Positions 52,733-64,000 of a stretch of 64,000 nt of DNA are shown piece after piece. Source of the DNA: Clarkia xantiana subsp. parviflora (taxonomy: Eukaryota > Streptophyta > Magnoliopsida > Myrtales > Onagraceae); assembly GCA_036873135.1 (NCBI GenBank), contig JAPTYO010000015.1, forward strand, positions 9,713,683-9,777,682, read 5' to 3'. A program made the position numbers and the translations under genes. A model generated the notes under the pieces. The model was not told the DNA's origin and did no database searches. It worked only from the letters and a program-made list of their open reading frames with translations. Within the stretch, counting starts at the first letter, position 1. Every line of letters starts with the position of its first letter.

Positions 52733-54494
52733 GTCAAACTCCACCTTCTTCGTCTTCATCCCCAAAGTGGAACATCCGACTATAATGAAGGACTGGTGCC
52801 CAATAGGTCTCAACTACACCACGAAAAAGTCATTGCGAAAATCCTAGCCAATTGCTTAAGATCGGTTATCACTGGACTAATCTCACATTTTCAGACTGCC
52901 TTTGTCCCAGGTCGTAGCATTAATGAAAACACACTACTAGACCAAGAACGGCTTCATACAATCAAGTAAAGGCGCAAAGGGAAAATTGGACTGATTACAC
53001 TAAAATTTGACGTGAGCAAAGCATACGTTAGGATTGAACGATCCTTTTTACGTGAGGTCATGAGTTCAATGCAGTTTCTCCCCTCATTCATCCACTGGAT
53101 CTTGGAATGCATTTCTACAACGTCCCTGGTGATCCTCGTCAATGGAAACAAGAGAGAGCAATTTAGCCCAACAAGAGGTCTGAGACAAGAAGACCCACTT
53201 TCCCCGCATCTTTTCATCCTCGTATCACAAATGCTTTCACAAGAACTTGCCAGGGCACAACAACAAGGACGCATTCGTAAGATTAAACTAGGGGGACAAA
53301 CGAAAGAGATTTCTGCTACGAACGCCCAAAACCTTAGAGAAATCCTGGATAGATATCATCAAGAATCTGGACAGCTTATCAACTACCACAAGTCTAGCAT
53401 CCAGTTCAGAACCAATAGAAAACACGAACACATCTCAAATATCCGACGATCCTGAGTCCAAGCAATGGTGTTAGAAGAAATGTACCTAGGATTACCAACA
53501 GAATATACCAAACAATGAAGGAAAATCAGTCAAAACCTTATCCAGCGCACTACCACAAGAATACAAGGATGGATGAACAAACTCCTCTCTCCAGCAGGAA
53601 AAGAATTTCTTCTAAAGTCAACTGCAAGCTCAATCCCTACTTATGTTATTCCTTGCATCAATCTCACAAAGAATGTGACGTCAAACCTGGAAAAACTCCA
53701 ACGTCAATTCTGGTGGAACACAACATAAGACAAGAAGGGTATCTATTGAATTTCTTGGGACAAACTATGCAGATCAAAGGATGCGGGAGGTCTGGGATTC
53801 CGCAATATGAACGCCTTCGATTTGGCACTCCTCACAAAATAAGCGGCTTGAATCATCAACAACCAGGACTCGTTCTAGGTTAGGTGTATACGCAACAATT
53901 ACCTGACACATAACTCTTTTTTCTCTGCAAAGGCACACCCTTACCATTATCCAGTCTGGCGCACTATGATCAAACTAAAAAGTTTCCTTCTGCTTGGAGG
54001 AAGATGACATGTTAGAAATGAGCACAACATCGATTTTTGGACAGACCCTTGGGTCCCAAATATGGGCCTCCTCAAATAGTGGATGTCGCAAGACGTAGTG
54101 CTTCCCCAATTATTTTTCCATCAATTCTATAGTCACGGATCATGGAATGCCATTGCTTTAGCACAACTCCTCCCACAAATCATCGTCAACGCAATCATCC
54201 AAATCACCCTACCTATCTTTGAAACAACGGATCAGTTCCTTTGGCTTCACAATGATTTTGGGATTTACACTGTTAAATCCGGATATCACTTTATTAATTC
54301 GCTGCTCATATCAGAACAGTAGGGGTATTCGTCAGCCACTTCCACGATTGCTAGTTCGTTACCATGAAAGAAACTATGGTCCTCTAAACTTCTTCCTAAA
54401 ATTTGAATGCTCATATGGAAAGGTTGGAATGAAGGGCTACCTATCGAGCAGAATCTCCACCAACGGATTCCATCTTTCAATCAAGAGTGCCACC
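52733..54494 (+). pseudogene. L1-type LINE ORF2 fragment, heavily broken
   Basis: Pieces of a LINE polymerase read rightward with many stops. Clear blocks are GLRQEDPLSPHLFILVSQML (53178-53240), a piece matching SGQLINYHKSSIQF (53365-53410), and VKSGYHFIN (54270-54300) from the C-terminal part. The FADD active-site segment has been lost between 53300 and 53330. It ends at 54494, where E2 is inserted. Confidence 0.75.
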
Positions 54495-55179
54495 TGTTGG
54501 ATACCTGTCCAATTCGGGTTTGTATTTACGTTTCGGACCTCGCAAACACGTCAGAACCACAAACGGATTTTACCGCAGTCACCCCGGGTCAAAACGGTCC
54601 GGATGCGCGCAGCACCCGGACCGGGACTTCCGGATTGCCAAGGCGATCTGGACTGGTCCGTTTTGCCCGGCAATCCTGACCATGTCGGATGTCGACATGG
54701 TCCGTTTTGCTCGGCAATCCGGACCATGTCGGATGTCGACATGGTCCGGATTGCCGACTAGTACAGCGCGTTTATCCCCATTTTTACTAAGTATGAGAAG
54801 TCAGCGCGCACATAGCCAACCTCGATGTCGGTAAGCGTTTTCCTGTAAACCGGCGTTGAACCGCATAATACCGGGTACAGTTCTCAGGTTTCCTATAAAT
54901 AAGGAAACTAGACCTCCCATTTGAGAGGTTAACTCGAAACTCTCCCAAAGTGGCTATTAGTGCTCTGAGCTCTCTCTATACCCTTTCTCTCTCTAGACCC
55001 TGACTTTAGCATCGGAGAGGGCTCAACCAGCGCCACCCCCCCTCTCCATGCTGGTTACTGCCCGTTTTGTAGAACCTGGTGCATAGAAGACCGAAATAAG
55101 AGCCAGAGTCAGTTCGGGGTTCGAGGATCAAGGTTTGTAAAAGCAACTCGAGGTGTCCCAGGTGGAATCGACCTCAACA
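54495..55179 (+). repeat. 5' LTR of E2 (685 bp)
   Basis: It begins TGTTGGATACCTGTCC and ends ACCTCAACA. U3 has a perfect 19-bp hairpin (54712-54730 with 54738-54756) and a related copy 44 bp upstream. TATAAATA lies at 54894-54901. The C-loop hairpin (ACCAGC 55026-55031 with GCTGGT 55050-55055) follows about 130 bp later. Confidence 0.88.
54894..54901 (+). promoter_or_regulatory. TATA box of the E2 LTR
   Basis: TATAAATA in the middle of the LTR, with transcription expected to start about 30 bp downstream. Confidence 0.6.
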
Positions 55180-55181
55180 CT

Positions 55182-55197
55182 TGGTGCTGTCAGCGTG
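55182..55197 (+). promoter_or_regulatory. Primer-binding site of E2
   Basis: TGGTGCTGTCAGCGTG follows the LTR after CT, the same spacing as in the 15.2-kb element. It starts with TGG as required for pairing to a tRNA CCA end. The tRNA is not identified. Confidence 0.6.
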
Positions 55198-55230
55198 ATT
55201 CGAGCAAGAAGCCGTTCCATACCGCAAACT

Positions 55231-55788
55231 ATGACAAGAAGATGTACGAAGAAGGTAGGTGTGAGCAAGCCGAAGTTGACGAGAAGCCAACAAAGACTTT
55301 CTCACATTCCAGATGCAGAGTCTACTGCCTCCTCCATGCCAACCGCAAATGCGCCTTCCGCGCAGCATGGTCTCGAGGTCCAGAACGAGGTACCAGTGCA
55401 CGAGTTCGAGCAAAGGACGGAGAGGAACGAAGAGTTCCCACACGGGATGCCAGCTGACGGAGTGCAGCAGCAAGCAAGAGGCGCAAGCAACCTGCCACCA
55501 GTCACACCTGCCATTATGGCCGCACTAGAAGAGCTCCTCGCATTCATGGAGACTCTAAAGAACCAGGGATACATGGCACCCCCGCCACCACCTCCGCTAG
55601 CTAGCGAGCATGCTGTACATACGAGGGAGACGTCGCATGATGTCAACCATCATGAGTCGCAGCATCCAGAAGGCGAAGGATATTCTAAAGGTACCTACCA
55701 GTACCGGCAGGCAAGGCAGAAAGCAACACATTCATACACTCCAAGTGTTGGTGTGAAGCAGCAGCAGCAAGGAGTAAGATGGAAGTAA
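55231..55788 (+). pseudogene. E2 Gag, N-terminal part
   Basis: The likely start is MTRRCTKKVG at 55231. The protein is basic at first, then has a proline run (APPPPPPLASEH) and many glutamines, and ends at 55788. The core of Gag follows from 55911 in another frame, so the gene is broken here. This region is the part missing from the truncated gag of the 15.2-kb element. Confidence 0.6.
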
Positions 55789-55910
55789 CCCCCTGTGAAC
55801 AACTCACAACGGCCACAAAAGGAAGGCAACTTCAAGTCAGCAAGCCATGCCGACATCCTCAAGGAAGGCAATTTCAAGGAAGCAAGCCGTGCTCATACAT
55901 ACAATGAAGG

Positions 55911-57191
55911 GTGGAGGAAGCCCTTGAAGAGAAGATCGAAAAGAAGATGAAGCAGTCAAATATGAAGGGAATGCATGCCCTTGAAGAGAACGCGTCGCAT
56001 CCGTTCTCCGACGAGCTAGTTTATAGCCGCGTCCTAGATGCTCTCTACCGAGTTGGAGGAGAGAAATACAGAGGAAAAGGAGATCCGATAGAACATGTTC
56101 AACAACATGAAGCCTCCTTGCTGGGACGAACTGACAATCCGCATCATGTCACCATGACATTCCCCAACACCCTTGTAGGAACTGCCGCACATTGGTTCTT
56201 TTCACTACCATGCGGAAGTGTTACATCGTGGGCATACTTGAAGGCGAAGTTTATTCAAAGATACATGGGAGAGCGCACACTCATAAAAGGACCAAACGCA
56301 TTGAACGAGGTGGTACAACAAAATGATGAGTCGTTGGCGGATTACTACATTCGTTTCAACCAAAATGTCGCATACATTCAGGGCAACCTCAATAAAGGAG
56401 AGATCGTGCGTGCTTTCATTGGGAGCTTAGGCCGAAAAGGGTTCTCCCTAGCGGAGAAGATGTCGAGGCGCCCCGCGGAGACACTTGAAGAATTGGCAGC
56501 AAGAGTCAAAGAGTTCGTGGATCTAGAAAGATTCAGGGATCAACATAAAGCGAAACTCAGCGCAGCCCGTGCTAAAGAGAAGCAGGCGAGACCTCAACAA
56601 GTTTCGCAACAACCAAAGCAATTCATGCCGCAAAAAAGGCCGTTCCAGCCGGAATTTCAAAGACCGAAGGAAGTGAACTTGGCTGACTGCGTTCCCTTGA
56701 ATACACCACTCTCTGTGATCCTGAAAAAGATGAAGGAAGACAACATGTGGAGGGAGCCGGCAAACTTCCGAAAAGGTCCACTTGGAAAGCAAACAGACAA
56801 ATGGTGCGAAAACCATGAAGTCTATGGCCATGAAACGGACAGCTGTGTCAACCTAAGATTCTGTGTAAACAACTTCATCCTCAAAGGAGAACTCAAGCAA
56901 TACTTAGATCAAGGCGACAAGCGCCAAAAGAAGAACCATGCTGAGCCATCCAGAAAGATGAACAAAGAAAAGGAGAAAATGAACGACAATCCGCCACCTA
57001 CGAAGCGTGGCGTCATCAATGTAATTCATGGAGGGCCAGCTGCAGGGGGAAGCATTTCTAGTGGTCGTGATGTCTATGCTGCACAACTACAAGTTTTGCC
57101 CAAGTATAGAAAAAGACGCCAACCAGAGAAGGAAGACGTGATCATCCCATTTTCAAACGCCGACAAGAAGCACAGTCTACCCCCACGATGA
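55911..57191 (+). pseudogene. E2 Gag core with zinc knuckle
   Basis: Open for 426 codons. The retrotransposon gag domain spans roughly residues 40-220 (GKGDPIEHVQQHEASLLGR, AHWFFSLPCG, FIQRYMGERTLIKG, NQNVAYIQG) and is clearly homologous to the gag at 29773-27368. A CX2HX4HX4C knuckle (WCENHEVYGHETDSC) lies near residue 305. Gag forms the particle and binds RNA. The frame ends at 57191 just before the protease, which continues in a different frame, so a frameshift has probably occurred. Confidence 0.85.
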
Positions 57192-57196
57192 TGCTC

Positions 57197-57922
57197 TCGT
57201 CATTACGATGGATGTCAACGGATACGACGTGCGAAGGATATTGGTGGATGGTGGAAGTGCCGCAGGCTTACTGCATGTAGAAGTTCTCAAGAAAGGAAAA
57301 ACGGAAGCCGATCTTTCGCCAAGTACATTCCCGCTAGTCAGCTTCGCAGGAGCTGCAACTTACCCGTTGGGTATGATCACACTGTCAGTCATCCTATGAG
57401 AAGGTTGGAAGGTGCTTCGTATCAATGTTACATTTGTAGTGGTGAGCACCCTAGGAGCATACAACGGCATCCTAGGAAGAACGACAATCAACCCGCACGA
57501 CAATCAACCCGCACGACATTGTGCCGTCCACTGCCCACCAAAAGATGAAGTTCCTAACTCCTCATGGGATTGGCGAGGTGCTAGGCGATCAAACAGCCGC
57601 ACGGAAGTGCTACGTCAACGCTCTAAGGAAGATGAAGCAAGTGTCCATTTCCATGATAGAAGTTGGCGTAAAAAGAAAGTTGTTCGCTTCAAGTGATGAT
57701 GATGAAGGAAAAAAGGAGTTAACACCAAGAGCTGGACTCGATAGGATGCTCTTCCCAACAAGACAAAGCGTCCTAGATGTCAACATGTCTATTGTAGCTA
57801 AGAACTTAAGTGTTGTTTACGCTTTTGTACTTAGAAATATTTTGGAAATAGCGATCAGTAGACGCCTTCCTGCAAGTGATTGTACGCATAACAAAATTCT
57901 AATGAAGATTAATCTACTTTAG
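57197..57922 (+). pseudogene. E2 retropepsin-like protease, broken
   Basis: The segment encodes ILVDGGSAAGLL (active-site loop), FPLVSFAGAATYPLGMITL, then a stop at 57397-57399. It continues in shifted frames with GAYNGILGRTTINPH and HGIGEVLGDQTAARKCYV, matching the protease of the 15.2-kb element. Stops and a small duplication near 57490-57515 (CAATCAACCCGCACGA twice) disrupt it. After 57922 no polymerase domain follows. Confidence 0.8.
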
Positions 57923-58780
57923 TAGGTACATCTCTATAATACATATTTTACTTCGGATTAACACCAAGTAACAAACAACGAGCATATTACTCATATCAAC
58001 AACTCAAGTCATTATCCTATGCAACTTATATTATGCGGCATCAAGAAGATTATTATCAACAATACAAGCTAAATAATATGTGTAACGAGGAACTTATGGC
58101 ATACAACGCCAACATATCTATTATCTACACCAACAAGGAGTTTATTTCTCCATCTATAACGGCGTCTATCTAAAGAAGTTGTCGGCAACACAAATCCATC
58201 ATGCTATGTGCACAGTCAACTTATATGTCTTAATGACAACTTGCGGATTATCTACAAAAATGGACTTATAAAAATTCTCTACTCAAAGTGACGACTATTT
58301 CAAAGACGTCAAATACATGCAATATCTTGGTAAAACACCAAGGTACACTATCAAAATGACGACTATTCCAAAGGCGTCAACAACAAGCAATATCTTGGAT
58401 AAACACCAATATTTATTATGAAAAATGGCATGCTGTGAAATCTTCTTAGAGGCAAATCCTCATGTTCATAGCCATTCCCTGCATACAAACCAGGATGTGG
58501 CACTTAGGTGGGACTAATCACCCCATCGTGGCGGAAGTCCTCTTTGTAGACGACAACCCCACACATCTACAAAGTATGTACTTCCCTCTTAAGGGTCCAT
58601 ACGCCATGAAGATACATTCCTTGATAGGATAGCTTCAAGTATACTCAAACTATTTATATCCTCTTAAGGATGCAGACATAATGAAGACCAATACCTTAAG
58701 TGGGCAGGCTTCATCCAAAAACGCTAGCAGGAGCGCACCCTGTTTGAAAAACTCATTAAACTTACAAGTCAAGTCTTGTA
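57923..58780. other. Non-coding region where pol would be expected
   Basis: AT-rich DNA with frequent stops and no trace of reverse transcriptase, RNase H or integrase motifs. A diverged repeat (AGTGACGACTATTTCAAAG and AAATGACGACTATTCCAAAG, near 58288 and 58354) is present. In an autonomous element pol would start here. Confidence 0.65.
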
Positions 58781-58985
58781 CAACGTCGCCTTAGAGTGGA
58801 ACTAAGAGACGGTATAAACTTAAGTCTTGCTTCGTCAAGACGACACTGCTACATGTCAAGTGCCAGTGCCGAGTGCCAAGTGCCAAGTGCCCGTGCCGAG
58901 TACATTACTATCTATAATGCTACAAGTACCAAGTGTACATATCATGCCATGCCTTGGAAAATTTTTCAAGAGGGGCGCTAATAAC
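58776..58985. repeat. E2 tandem-repeat block related to E1
   Basis: It holds ACAACGTCGCCTTAGAGTGG, a short CAAGTGC array (58852-58905) and CAAGAGGGGCGC, in the same order as at 240-510 in E1. This shows E1 and E2 share this part. Confidence 0.75.
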
Positions 58986-59290
58986 ACCCTGAAATGCGCA
59001 AGTCGCAACATTGGATGTTTATCCATTATAACAAGGAGATCAATCTTATCATGCAAGTTCAATACATACGGACAATGAAGATAACTCAAGGTATGAAATA
59101 TTACTAGCAAGTTATCACGTGTTTATTATTATTGAAAACAGGTCCAAGTGACGAAATACCATGCAAGCAAACACATAAAAGAAGGTGGTGACAAAAGCCT
59201 CAACATAATGCCAACCCGTTCACAAAGGGTTCAACATGCTGAAAGCAAACAAAGTGATACTATCCAGGAGATAACATCATCTCCAAAAGA

Positions 59291-61694
59291 CTAAGACAAC
59301 ATCTTCATGAAGTCAACATCAAGTGCAATATCATCATTACCATACCCAAAGATCACGGAGAGAGAAGCCGCTTCAGCTTCCTTACGTTGTAAATCCGCAA
59401 CATGGTTAACAGCAAAAGAAGAATAAGGACCTAACTTATCGAACGGAAAGCCAGGGGCAAGCGTGCGTACTCTGCCAATATAATCTTTGGCAAACTCATC
59501 GATCATAGATGAAGACTTCGCCTTGGCGGTAGCAAGGACGGCAGCAGCATGGGCAAGGGTGCTAGGATACTCGACAAGTCCCTTCTCAACTCCTGCTTTA
59601 TGTGCTTCCTCACGTATAGAAGCAAGCGCGACATCATGGACGTTACTACTCTCTGCAATTTGTTGCTTGATAGCAGAAATTTCAGCCTCAAGTTGCTCAA
59701 CATGGACGCGACGAGCAGCAATGCGTGTATCAAAATCAGCAACCTTGGAGTTCAAGTTTTGTACCTCCTCCTCGGACTGTGCAAGCTCGCGAGTAACTGC
59801 ATTGCTCTTCTTGACAGCAGCCCTCTTCTCAATCAAAAGCTCCAACACAAATGATGACATGTTCATCATCCTTGAAATAGCCTAAGTACAACAACCCAAA
59901 CAACAAAACGATCAATGCAAGGCATATGCTTCCAGCATGCGAACATAGAAGTTAAAGCAATGCTTACCAGTGCAAATTCAGCCAAGCTACTCTCAACATA
60001 TGCTTGTGCTTCCTCGTCAGTGGATGGCTTAATGTCATGATCGCCAGGAGGAACGCACCTTTGAAGCACTCGCACCCTGACTGCCGGTGTGCTGAGCTAG
60101 GAATCCTTCGGAAAGTGAAGACCGTCAGTGGAGAAAGGTGACCAATCTTCTCCAGATACATCTATCCCGTCGGATAAGATCAATTCATCACGCTTGATTC
60201 CTGGAAGTGCTGCAATAAAGTCAACATAAAACAAAGAAGATGTTAGCGAAAAATACTAAGTAAATGAAACATGTCGAAGTAAACAACACGTACCTCGACG
60301 AGAGGAACGCTCCTCCTCGGGCCGGTCCCTCGACCAGAGCGCAGAAGGCGCCACCGTGCGACTCTCGACTCTCTTCCCTTTATCACAAGAAGGAGTTTGA
60401 ACAGTCACACTCGGTTTAGAGCGCTTGGGATCACTCGAGGGACTCGCCCCTGTGGCGGACCTCTTGGGAAGAGTGCTAGTGACGGGGGCGGCAACAACGC
60501 GTTCAGTCACGAGTACAGAGTGACCTGAAATTGAAAGCAACATGAAGACAACAAAACTCGGAAAATTAACAAGTCCAAAGATGATGCAAGAAGGTACCTT
60601 ACTTGTAATTCCCTTATCGCGACCATGTCCGGAAGCTCCAGGAATAGCGGGGGCAGTAGTACGAGCATGTCGTCCAACAGGCGGGTTACCGCGAACATCA
60701 GTTGTCTGCAAGGACGAGCTTTTTCCATCAGTTCGACCTACATTGCAACATGATACAGGTTATAAAGATTATCAACATACCAAACCGTCAGAAGAAAGTA
60801 TGAAAATCCCGGCATCAATCAACTCTTGCTCTAAAGCGCGTAGTAGAAAACGGTAGCTGCGTTCTTGCTGACATCGATAAATAATCTTCACAGTCTCCTT
60901 ATCATTTGAAGAAAGCTCGGAGAAGATAGGAGCAGGATCAGCTCTCCAACTTTCTCAACTTCCCAATTTGTGCCGACATCGCACACGATGAAATAATGAT
61001 GTCGCCAATGAGGACCCGAGCGATCAGCCGGAGCAGCTAGTCGCTGTCTATAATCCCACTCGGCGTCCCCAAGCCCAAGTTGCTTGAAACCCCTGTCTTG
61101 CAAGTTGACCCAACGCATCTTCATACCGCATAGTCCCGTCATGTCCAGACACAACATCTGATAGAAACAGCGGAAAAGGGTAGTGGAGTAGTGCCAAGAC
61201 TGCCTATGAAATAGCACCCGGAAGCAACTCCATACTCGAAAGCCGGCAGGAGAAATATACAAGGGCGAGATTCGACAATAGCGACAAAGGTCTATCAAAT
61301 CAGGACAATAAGGAAAGTGCAAGCCTTCCCTAATCTGTGAAGTCTAAACTGCGGTCAAGTCAGTGGGAGGTACGGTGACTCGCCCCTATTTGACCCCGGG
61401 TAACACGTCATAAGGCAGTATACCTTCCAGCACTGGATCATGTCCGCAACAAGATGCGTATAAGTCAAACATAGCTTCATCAATCTGGTTGGTGAAGTAA
61501 CTCACACCTGTTTCCTTAACCTTTATGACTTTAGGGAAAACGGGAGATTTTACGACGACTTCGGCCTCCACACCTGGTATAGTACCCAACGGCTCAACAA
61601 CGTTGACATCCGGCTCGACTATGTCGACATCAAACTCATCATCGGTATCCGAACATAGTTTCACTCTCGGAATGGGGATAGAAGACTTACTCAT
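59291..61694 (-). pseudogene. Antisense accessory gene of E2 (PF04195-like), multi-exon
   Basis: Minus-strand blocks: 61694-61386 (starts MSKSSIPIPRVKL), 61322-60888 (FPYCPDLIDLCRYCRISPL, LFRCFYQM, PHWRHHYFIV), 60730-60600, 60525-60256 (SGHSVLVTERVV), 60075-59970 (RVLQRCVPPGD) and 59869-59291. The last block is a coiled coil (EEEVQNLNSKVADFDTRI...) ending in APGFPFDKLGPYSSF. An intron-like gap with a CAAG|GTAAGG-type donor and a TTTCAG acceptor lies near 60608-60525. The second block shifts frame near 60960, so this copy is probably damaged. The same exon order is found in E1 and the 15.2-kb element. Function unknown. Confidence 0.65.
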
Positions 61695-61799
61695 ATTAAC
61701 AGCTGTGAAAATGCTAAGTACAAGAAGATGACAACGTGATGTGGTATCCTGAAAAATACAACCGACAATCCAATCAGTGCACAAGCACACATCAAACAC

Positions 61800-63898
61800 T
61801 TATGTAAACATCTATGAAATGAACGCTCCATGTGAGATAACTATGTACGCAATGACTTAATAGTCTTCGTACAACAAGTAACAACCATCATGCAAGGGGG
61901 GCAACCCTCTCAAAACATCGACTTACATGTCAACATCAAGATTCATACTCGCAGCATACATGATTACAAGGGCGAAATATTCTTTAAGTGATTTGCTCAG
62001 GATGACAGTCAACATATTGCAAGCTGTCAGCTTTCTACTAAGTGTCAGCATGCTACTACTGTCGACATACAACAAGCTGTCAACATACTATCAAATATCT
62101 ACGTACGATAAGGTGTCGGCATGCTGCAAAGTACGGCTGAAATATTTTCTAAGTATTTTGCTTACGACATGGGACTATACGTGACAAGGAACCAACCGTC
62201 AGAAAATATTGTCAAAGTATTTCGTTGATGTCAACAATCAACAAGCGGCATGGAATCAACTATCTAAGAGCATTCTCCAAAGTATACTAGCATGATGACG
62301 GATAACATACATCAAGTGGCAAACATCAACTACTACGAAATATTTTCTACGTGTTTCTATGCCGACGGTCGACAAGAATTATATGACGACATCAATGGTA
62401 ACAAAGCACTAGATATTATTGAAATATTTTCTAAAGTGTTTTAGCATGTTTACAGACAACGATCGACAATCAATACATGATGCTCAACACACATTGCCTA
62501 ATTTACTACTACCAACATACAACCATTGACGACCATGTACGAACAACTACCGATCGTCAACATTAAGCATACTAAAACAACGGCTATGGCATGGAGCAAC
62601 ATGTCGGTAATAAATACTATGCATAAGGGAAGTATAACGATTCATTTGCACTTTTCTAAAATTTTCAGCACTTAGAAAAATTTTGGCCGATTTGGAGCTA
62701 AGTGTTCTAATGCATTTCATCAAACACCTTGTATGCATGTTAAGGTGACTAAGCACATAGTGATTTCAAGATTGAATCAAGGCCAAACGAAGTCACAAAA
62801 TGTCCAGCCAAGCACGAAATTGGACTCACTAACACGAAGCAAGTCCGAATTATCACACGTCGTCGAACGGAGCTCCACGCGTCACCCAAGAATGCCGCAC
62901 GCGCCGCCCCATGCGCCTCCGCTGGTTGCACGCGCCGTCGTTCTTCCCACCACGCGCCGTCGACTTCCACCTCAAGCTTGGCTGAATTTAATTGATGTCA
63001 AGTATGATGTGACTACTCCAAATTTACACCTCCATGAGCTCCTTCTTCAACAAGCAATGAGAGCTTCTTGGAAAACTATCAAGGGAGGATGTAAGTAATG
63101 ACTACTCTCTCTCCTAATTTTCACTAATAGTGTCTACACCATGTGCTAAGGACTAAACTCATATCTATTTTCGCACAAGTCCCTAGTATCATGTATGAGC
63201 ATGTTTACATCTCTCCTATGCTTACATTACATACATGCTCCCTAATGTTGCATGACGCGCTACGTACAATTATTATTGCATGTTGCGTACACATAGGCTA
63301 TTATGTAAGATATTATTTTTATATGTGCATGGTTCTAACTTATGATTGCTACATGATTATTTTTATAATCTAAGTATGACTTGCATGTTTACATCATATT
63401 GCATGTTTACATCATATTACATGTTTACATCATATTGCATGTTTACATCATATTACATGCTTACCTCATTTTCTATGTTTACATCATGCTTCATGTTGAC
63501 AAGCATGTTCTCCAATTTTATATTTCTTTAAGTATTTTTCTTATTGCGCGATTACGTCATCCATATGCTATGTCGTCATCTCCATGTTAACATCATGTTA
63601 CACGTTTACATCACGTACCATGATGACACCGCGTTGCATGATTATTTATTATTACAAGTATTTCGCTTATTGCATGTTATTACGAATAAGTTGTTAATTG
63701 CACGTTGTTATATGTATACCATCTGTTACGCTAACCCCGTGAACAGATTATGCACGTTCATCGAAAAAATAAAGATGGACGAATTTGTGCTCCGCGCATT
63801 CGATTGACAAACAGGCCACCCCTGAGGTCAGTACCGAACCTAAATTGGACGAATATCCTATCTTAAATAAAGTCAAGCATGGTTTTAAACCGCTACTT
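61800..63898. other. Non-coding subterminal region of E2
   Basis: No gene supported. 61900-62560 has diverged repeats around CGAAATATTTTCTAA. 62630-62730 matches E1 4130-4190 (CACTTAG...ATTTTGGCC, CATTTCATCAAACACC). 62870-62970 is a GC-rich ACGCGCCG patch shared with E1. An 18-bp tandem repeat follows (63381-63500). Confidence 0.6.
63381..63500. repeat. 18-bp tandem repeat, about 6 units
   Basis: The unit is close to GCATGTTTACATCATATT. The first four units are nearly perfect and later ones decay. It opens a repetitive frame that is not a gene. Confidence 0.85.
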
Positions 63899-63900
63899 GA

Positions 63901-63912
63901 CTCGGAGGCAAG
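63901..63912 (+). promoter_or_regulatory. Polypurine tract of E2
   Basis: CTCGGAGGCAAG directly precedes the TG of the 3' LTR, in the same context as in E1 (GCTACTTGACTCGGAGG against GCTTGACTCGGGGG). Confidence 0.75.
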
Positions 63913-64000
63913 TGTTGGATATCTGTCCAATTCGGGTTCGTATTTACATTTCGGACCTCGCAAACACGTCAGAACCACAAACGGATTTTACCGCAGTCAA
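63913..64000 (+). repeat. 3' LTR of E2, first 88 bp
   Basis: TGTTGGATATCTGTCC onward matches 54495 with few changes and is cut by the window end. Confidence 0.85.

Larger units (their letters stand above)
54495..64000 (+). mobile_element. Ty3/gypsy element E2, 5' LTR to start of 3' LTR
   Basis: 5' LTR 54495-55179, primer site, gag (55231-57191), protease (57197-57922), non-coding DNA, repeats, antisense accessory gene (61694-59291), long non-coding region, polypurine tract and the first 88 bases of the 3' LTR (63913 onward). The two LTR starts agree over most of those 88 bases. No reverse transcriptase or integrase is visible in the 8.7-kb interior, so it is non-autonomous, like gag-bearing TR-GAG-type elements. 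It sits in the LINE fragment. The left flank is CCACC, to be matched beyond the window. Confidence 0.88.

Noticed and set aside
37080..54494. LINE ORF1 fragment (37080) and LINE ORF2 fragment (52733) as one interrupted LINE
   Set aside because: Orientation fits, but the endonuclease part is missing, no target duplication links them, and several unrelated fragments lie between. It is left as a possibility only.
63346..63590. Frames encoding MFTSYYMFTSY-like repeats
   Set aside because: They are translations of an 18-bp tandem repeat, not a gene.

Overview
This window is nuclear DNA of a flowering plant, most likely a eudicot. It has one ordinary single-copy-type gene, an intronless EXO70 (exocyst) gene at 18344-20251 on the minus strand. 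Almost everything else is transposable-element sequence, much of it nested. The plant assignment rests on the EXO70H-like protein, Ty1/copia elements with the tRNA-Met primer site TGGTATCAGAGC, L1-type LINEs with DUF4283-like ORF1, Mutator-type elements with 9-bp target duplications, and Ty3/gypsy elements carrying the plant 'putative gypsy type transposon' antisense ORF (PF04195-like).

Layout. 1-5772: 3' part of a Ty3/gypsy element (E1) ending in its 3' LTR. 5773-8992 and 13893-14770: a decayed minus-strand L1-type LINE, split by an apparently intact Ty1/copia element (8993-13892; identical 202-bp LTRs, target duplication TGTTT, one open gag-pol frame). 14771-18343: AT-rich intergenic DNA with a 518-bp Mutator-type element (16697-17214, target duplication TTAGTTTTA). 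18344-20322: EXO70H-like gene and its TATA box. 20741-36757: a second Mutator-type element (target duplication TATTAAAAA) into which a 15.2-kb LTR element has inserted (21542-36738, target duplication CCTAT). 36758-54494: a mosaic of LINE fragments, tandem copia LTRs, decayed copia internal sequence, a truncated gypsy element (E3, 42806-about 48130) and a gypsy protease fragment. 54495-64000: a fourth gypsy element (E2) from its 5' LTR to the start of its 3' LTR.

The most striking object is the 15.2-kb element. Read on its sense (minus) strand it is: 5' LTR, primer-binding site, an inverted copy of its own 3' end (LTR, accessory gene, tandem repeats), a gag-protease-gag' ORF, then the normal tandem repeats, antisense accessory gene, polypurine tract and 3' LTR. 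Two arms of about 5.6 and 6.2 kb therefore face each other around a 2.6-kb loop. A transcript across it could fold into a very long double-stranded RNA. It sits less than 1.3 kb upstream of the EXO70H-like start codon.

Four gypsy families (E1, the 15.2-kb element, E2, E3) share a design. None shows reverse transcriptase or integrase here, and E2 and the 15.2-kb element keep gag and protease only. All carry an antisense multi-exon gene between gag and the 3' LTR. All have palindromes in U3, and a hairpin with a C-rich loop in the transcribed part of the LTR whose stem sequence differs between families while pairing is kept. They look like non-autonomous Tat-lineage relatives that depend on another element for polymerase functions; that dependence is inference.
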